Origin: Xestospongia muta
Lineage: Eukaryota > Porifera > Demospongiae > Haplosclerida > Petrosiidae
Direction of reading: 5' to 3'
Assembly: GCA_963693285.1 (NCBI GenBank)
Contig: OY848919.1
Span: 8,613,461 to 8,677,460, forward strand
Length of the DNA stretch: 64,000 bases
The notes under the pieces were generated by a model. That model worked only from the letters and a program-made list of their open reading frames with translations, ran no database searches and was not told the origin of the DNA. The position numbers and the translations under genes are program-made. Below, piece after piece: positions 59,142-64,000 of this stretch. Numbering within the stretch: the first letter of the stretch is position 1; every line of letters begins with the position of its first letter.

Positions 59142-59424
59142 CTTACCATTAGGATGGCAGAAGTGGTTGGTCATTGATCATATTTCATACTGTCAATGTA
59201 TACATATAACAATGTTTTGTATCATGATTTCCTCACCTTTAATGGATTCCACTATGCTTTGTGAGCATATTTGCCAATTTTGTGTTAGTATATGAACAGT
59301 GATTTCTTTGAAGTGATAGTAATAAGATATCTAGTCCAATCTCTCAACTGATCAAAAGAAATAATACAGGCAACAAATGGTATATAGGATTTTGCCATCA
59401 AGTGCCTACCTATCGCTAAGTCCA

Positions 59425-59640
59425 AAAAAAGTCACTCTTGTTATAGTATGGAGCATCTTGATAAGTAGATATGAAGTCTTCTTATTTCGTGTTACTTTAT
59501 TGTTCTTCTCAATACTCTAAAGATATTCATCCACAATGATAATGTCAAAAGGCTCCAATGACTTCTAGTTTTTTTTATCTTATTCGCTTATCCAGTATAG
59601 GTGGTGTTATAGCTGATTTATGAGATATATGCAACAGGAG
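59425..59640 (+). pseudogene. N-terminal relic of POT/PTR2 transporter, copy C
   Basis: The plus strand gives TLVIVWSILISRYEVFLFRV then TLLFFSIL, and STMIMSKGSNDF. This matches the first membrane region of the minus-strand copy at 62.1-62.4 kb (VLVWSILMSTYEVFLFRVAL, MIMSKGSNDF), with stops and frame changes. The remainder is gone. Confidence 0.7.
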
Positions 59641-59649
59641 GAATTGTAT

Positions 59650-60720
59650 GTCAATGACCACAACAGTATATGTGAGTCTATCAGAAATGACTGAGTTTCT
59701 TAGAGTTTGTTCATCAGTTAGAAGTAATTTTTTTATTATTTATGTACCATTTGTTTGTGTTATTAATGAATTACTTAGTGTATATCATCAAAATTGTTTT
59801 GTTATGTTATGTGGTCTTGTTTTGTTATAGTTATGTAGTTAATGCATATTAATACTGAGATTATGTTTCAAGTCAATAAACAAAAAGCTGTGCATGTATA
59901 ATTTAACTGTAATATGTGCAGTGATGTCACAGTTTACAAAACTATGTTACAAGAAATACACAATAAGAGATGAGACCAAATCATAAAAATTGATTTGATG
60001 TGTTTTTGATGCAATAACAATACTATAGCAATATGAACTTTAAACATTGTCAGTTAGAACTGTTAAGTGGTACTTTTTTCATTTTGCATTGGTTTATGTA
60101 ATTTCACTTATTATCTCTCTATCTTGTAATTCAATGATCAACTAAATATATGGTTCTATCAGTAATGAGTGGGTGTCTATCTACATCCTATAAAATAATA
60201 TAACTATATATATGTTCTACTTGTCATTGATGTAATATTTGCTTGTGTACTGATACAGCACTCAGTGTGTAGTTATGTTTAGGTAATGTTGTCATCATTT
60301 GTAAACATACATAATTGCTGTAGGTATATATTGTTGATGTATATTGATATTGAACAGATGTTTGTCATATTAACAATATTGCTATTTGAGTGTATTTGTA
60401 TTACAAACAGGAACCTATTCAAAACGTCAATAATCCAGACTAACATCTGAATGCATGACCAGCTGAATGACAAACATACTATTATATAGTTGAACTATTG
60501 CTACATACATATTAAGTGAGATTGTAGGTGCACTGCATTCTTTGTTAAAATTATATAGCCCAATGTTAATATCAATTAACTACATAACTATAATAATAAT
60601 AATATCACATTAACAGAGGAAATAGTCTTGATGACATACACAGAGTTATTGATGAGTAAACACAAACAAATGCTATATCAACAACAAACAAAATAGTTAC
60701 TTGAAACAGATGAACGGCCT
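59650..60720. other. AT-rich, no gene recognised
   Basis: No supported exon or array; only short AT microsatellite-like runs. Confidence 0.45.
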
Positions 60721-60730
60721 CTAATGAGAC

Positions 60731-62385
60731 TCAGTTACTACTGATAGATCCATACAGATTGTCTTGTTCATTCATATCCTCCTCCTGCATATATCTCTCA
60801 TAATGATCTTCAACTATTTCATGTATGTTGACAACATTCTCTCTTATACGTAGTTTGTAATGTTTAGCTAACACTAGAAATATAACTAGTACAAATACAA
60901 CAACGATACTCTTAGCAAGAAAATAGTAGAAATCACATCCAAGAGGAGCTGACTTAAGGTACATAAATGGAACATAAAAGTAGTTATTAAGTAAAAGACA
61001 AGTACCATAGGTAGTAAACCATAGTCCAATCATAAATCCTCTCATATTCATTGGAGACTGTGCTATAATAAATTCCATGGATGAAGTATAAATTATGAAA
61101 AAACTAAAGCTATGAATTACAATAGGTACAAAGATCCAGTAATTACCAGTCACTAAAGAATCAGTGGTACTATTGGAAATACTAGCAAATGTACAAGAAT
61201 CCTTTGCAAACCTATCTTGATAATACCATACAATATAAAGTATTAAATAAGACAAGGAGGATGCTGAAGCAATTACCAGGCCAAATCGAATTCTAAAGAG
61301 CATACTGTGAACGTATTTGTAAAAACATGGGTTCATTAGAAACTGATGGAGGAAAATTAAAGCTGTTGAAATAAGTCCTAATAAACCACCACTTAATAGA
61401 AATGTATCAATATCTTCAAAATGACCATATGAGGGTTCAATTTGTATTAGAAGGTTAAAAGATATTTCCCAAGCTATGATCATTCCCGCTAAACATAGCA
61501 ACATTGGAATCAACCGTAGTACTGTTTTGACATCTTCTACCTGTTCCTCTGAGAATGGGCCTCCATACTTCTCTTTACCCAAATCCAAGCGCGAAGGGAC
61601 TTCATTCTCCCAATAGGTCAAGGCACTACGCCTTTAGGGTATTTGTTCTTTCTGGCATAGTTGAGTACTTTAGCAATCAATTTGATAGGGTTGGTAATTT
61701 GTGGAGTAATGTCCAGCCAGTGTTTAAGTAGGTTCTGTGTTATTAGGATTGTAGCAATAGCAAAGCCAGCAATAGTTAAATGAGTGATAGCTAATTGTGC
61801 TCTTGAATGAATCCACAATTCTATGAAGAAGGCACTCGTGTAACTTAAGCCATGTCCAAAGTTATGCCAGTAGATAACAGTACTTAGTTTATCAGCAGAA
61901 GCACCTATAAGTTGATCAATATTAAATAAGATAATATTTGATCGAAACCCAGCTAAGCCTAGTACATATACCAGCAATCCTACATACAAGAAAACTTGAC
62001 ACATAATTTCATTAACATACCATAGTATGCAGCCAATAGCAATAAGTATGTAAGAAGAAAAACCCAAATATATTCCATAAGAAATTGTACGATATCTTCC
62101 ATATCATACATCAGCTATAAGACCACCTACTGGATAAGCCAAGGAAGCAAAAGAGTAGAAGTCATTGGAGCCTTTTGACATAATCATTGTAGATTGATGT
62201 CTATTGAGTACTGACAGGAATAGTAAAGCAACACGAAATAAGAAGACTTCATATGTACTCATCAAGATGCTCCAGACTAGAACAAGTGTGGCTTTTTTGG
62301 ACTTAACAATAGGCAATCGATGATAAAATTCTGTATACCATTTCTTGCCTGCATTATTTCTCTTTATTAGTTGAGAGGTTGACAT
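60731..62385 (-). pseudogene. POT/PTR2-type peptide transporter, nearly complete copy D with two lesions
   Basis: Apparently intronless, about 545 residues from MSTSQLIKRNNAGKK to QDNLYGSISSN, near the usual family size. Family marks: the first hydrophobic segment TLVLVWSILMSTYEVFLF, ASLAYPVGGLIADV before the first long loop, SNIILFNIDQLIGASADKLS (the -DQ- signature), and EFIIAQSPMNMRGFMIGLWF near the end. About 12 hydrophobic segments can be counted. Lesion 1 is a TGA right after GGLIADV (about 62,103), where Trp or Cys is likely. Lesion 2 is one lost A after KYPK (about 61,635), which shifts the frame before ALTYWENEVPSRLDLGKEKY. Either pseudogene or assembly errors; recoding is unlikely. 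It would be a proton-coupled oligopeptide carrier. Confidence 0.8.
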
Positions 62386-62389
62386 CTTA

Positions 62390-62985
62390 TCACTATCATT
62401 TGAAAGAGATGACTGTTCATATACCTATACAATTTTAGTGGATAATCAATGACCACCTGTGCCATCATAGTAGACAGAATTAAAAATAACATAAGATGTT
62501 TAAGTGTGTTTCTGTACTATCTACTACATCAGGCAGCCAATAATGCTACCTATGTAAGAATGACACGATGTTTTTTCTTCTTAAGTAGTGCCAATAACAT
62601 GTCAAGCACAAAGTCACATTTTGCTGTGTTGTAGGAGGTGTGGATCAGTTTAATACACCACACTTTCTGCTGGACTGTATGTCCTACCTTCTTATTCCTC
62701 TTATTTTATTTGTCTCCCACAACTGTAAAAACATTTTAAAGATTATTTTTACATTGAAACTTATTATTTCACATAAGGTATCTGCTTTCAGAAATATTAC
62801 TTAAACAAATTTAAGTAGTGATTTGCCAGAGCTTGAAAGTATATCTTATTCCAGAGATTTTGTTTTGCAAAAGACAACCGAGACAATACTAGAAACAAGA
62901 AGATATAAAGGAAAGGTGACATTGCCTTCTAATAAACATATAACCTATCTTATTATAATTTTGACAAGATTGTATCAGCTAAATC
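62390..62985. other. no gene recognised
   Basis: The 5' flank of the transporter copy. A short plus-strand frame (62,449-62,634) has no family likeness. Confidence 0.4.
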
Positions 62986-62989
62986 TTGT

Positions 62990-63245
62990 TAATCTAAGTT
63001 AACTCTCAAAATATCTATAAATTTCATCACAATGTTAGCATCATACTTGACACAACTCCTAAGATCACTGAAAATAGCTTTAAGACATTCTTCATTTCTA
63101 TTCCCAGAGGCTTGTCTTTCACTCTCTCATAAACATTGTCAGACAGATTTTTTTGTACAGACCTTCCTTTCAAGAACAAGATGGTCAACACTTGATTCAA
63201 TAACAATGTCAATTCTTAGACTTAAAAATATCTTAGTCATGCTAC
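62990..63245 (-). pseudogene. relic of the death-fold-like exon
   Basis: Nucleotide match to 30,006-30,300 at roughly three-quarters identity by eye (shared ACTCCTAAGATCACTGA, CTCTCATAAACATTGTCAGA). The frame is broken by indels. One frame still reads LSDNVYERVKDKPLG, parallel to MADNVYDRVRDKTSR. Confidence 0.65.
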
Positions 63246-63249
63246 AGCA

Positions 63250-64000
63250 CAAAGGAAAAGAATTATCTATAAACAGGGGATATGGTATTTAAAAGATATA
63301 GTGTTTACACCCCAATGAGATGATGACTGACTACTATTGTCTTTTACAAAATCATGAAGACATTAGCAAATCTGAAAAATGACAAACTCAACAACTATAT
63401 TACAAGGCAAGACTATGAATAATATTATCATAATTCAGTTCCATACAAATAATATAGTAGTCAATTGTCATGTCAAAACTACTATACATGTCATCTGAAG
63501 CCAAGACTTTTAAAAAAATCACACACATGTAACTTTAAATGCCATGCTTCTAATTTAAATAAATATGTATTTATGCATGAAGTTTAAGTGACAATTTAAA
63601 TATTGATAGCACACCTATGATTAAAACTGTCAAATTCACTTAATTTCTTTCCTTGGATATTTCTTACAGCACTGCAGGATATGATTAATATGTGTCGTAG
63701 ACAAATGCAACAGAATAAATTGACCATATAGCCTCAAAGAATATAATAAGGGACTTTCATGACACATTTATCTTAAATATGTAATATAACTGTTTAGTAT
63801 TAAAGTAGATTTATAGTTATAACAATAGTTACAACTATCACTTCCTAATTAGTAACACTGTTATAAACAACTTATGCAAGTTGATGCTTTTAAAAGTGCA
63901 AAACGTAGGCAAAATGGGAATACTTCAATAAGCCACACTCAACATAAGTTATTGTTACTTCATCCACAATGTTGGTTGTGACTTTAGTTAGTTATGTCAT
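63250..64000. other. AT-rich, no gene recognised
   Basis: No supported exon, array or RNA gene to the window end. Confidence 0.45.

Noticed and set aside
58847..59152. 101-codon plus frame
   Set aside because: It has no family likeness, and its last third is the hairpin at 59,081-59,141.

Overview
The window looks like nuclear DNA of an early-branching animal, most likely a demosponge of the Amphimedon type. It is AT-rich and intron-bearing, with GT-AG junctions visible at many places and the standard code. It carries exon families that are expanded in sponges: SRCR domains, ZU5 and death-fold modules, Roc-COR, leucine-rich repeats and right-handed beta-helix receptors. The species call is inference; no sequence search was run.

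The dominant structure is a direct segmental duplication. About 17.5 kb at 2,251-19,710 (copy L) recurs at about 39,732-57,432 (copy R), with an offset of 37.48 kb at the left end and 37.72 kb at the right end. Both copies hold, in order: the 3' end of a beta-helix/multi-pass membrane receptor gene (+); a minus-strand acidic/basic exon series; a death-like plus ZU5 module (-); three kinds of tandem array; a small conserved ORF (-); the 5' part of a gene for the mitochondrial ATP synthase OSCP subunit (+); and a multi-exon SRCR gene (-). Nearly every gene in both copies is broken, often by different lesions. The lesions allow relative dating: some are shared and predate the duplication, others are private to one copy. 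Copy L alone has a 352-bp MITE-like insertion with a target-site duplication. Copy R alone has a 310-bp deletion patched with 16 bp copied, inverted, from the nearby promoter.

Between the copies, 20.4-24.0 kb has a second SRCR series on the plus strand, head to head with the first, and an unrecognised helical-domain exon. 25.2-30.0 kb is a large GC-rich block of tandem repeats (24, 28 and 39 bp) that is open in several frames on both strands. 30.0-33.8 kb has minus-strand relics: a death-fold-like exon, an LRR exon and a POT/PTR2 peptide-transporter pseudogene. 33.9-34.95 kb is a deleted Ty3/gypsy element abutting a 5'-truncated Roc-COR gene (34.95-36.1 kb). The fullest gene is the beta-helix receptor at 37.2-40.8 kb, with six regularly spaced GGGVY modules, but it also has three single-base frame breaks.

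Right of copy R (57.4-63.3 kb) lie further POT/PTR2 copies: a plus-strand C-terminal fragment starting at the breakpoint, a short N-terminal relic, and a nearly complete minus-strand gene with one stop and one frameshift. A second death-fold relic and a perfect 29-bp-stem hairpin are also there.

I find no defence island or operon-like novel system. The interest is in a receptor-rich, rapidly rearranging locus whose two copies record duplication, repeat expansion, element insertion and gene decay. Splice sites and domain names come from reading translations by eye, so distant-family calls are tentative.
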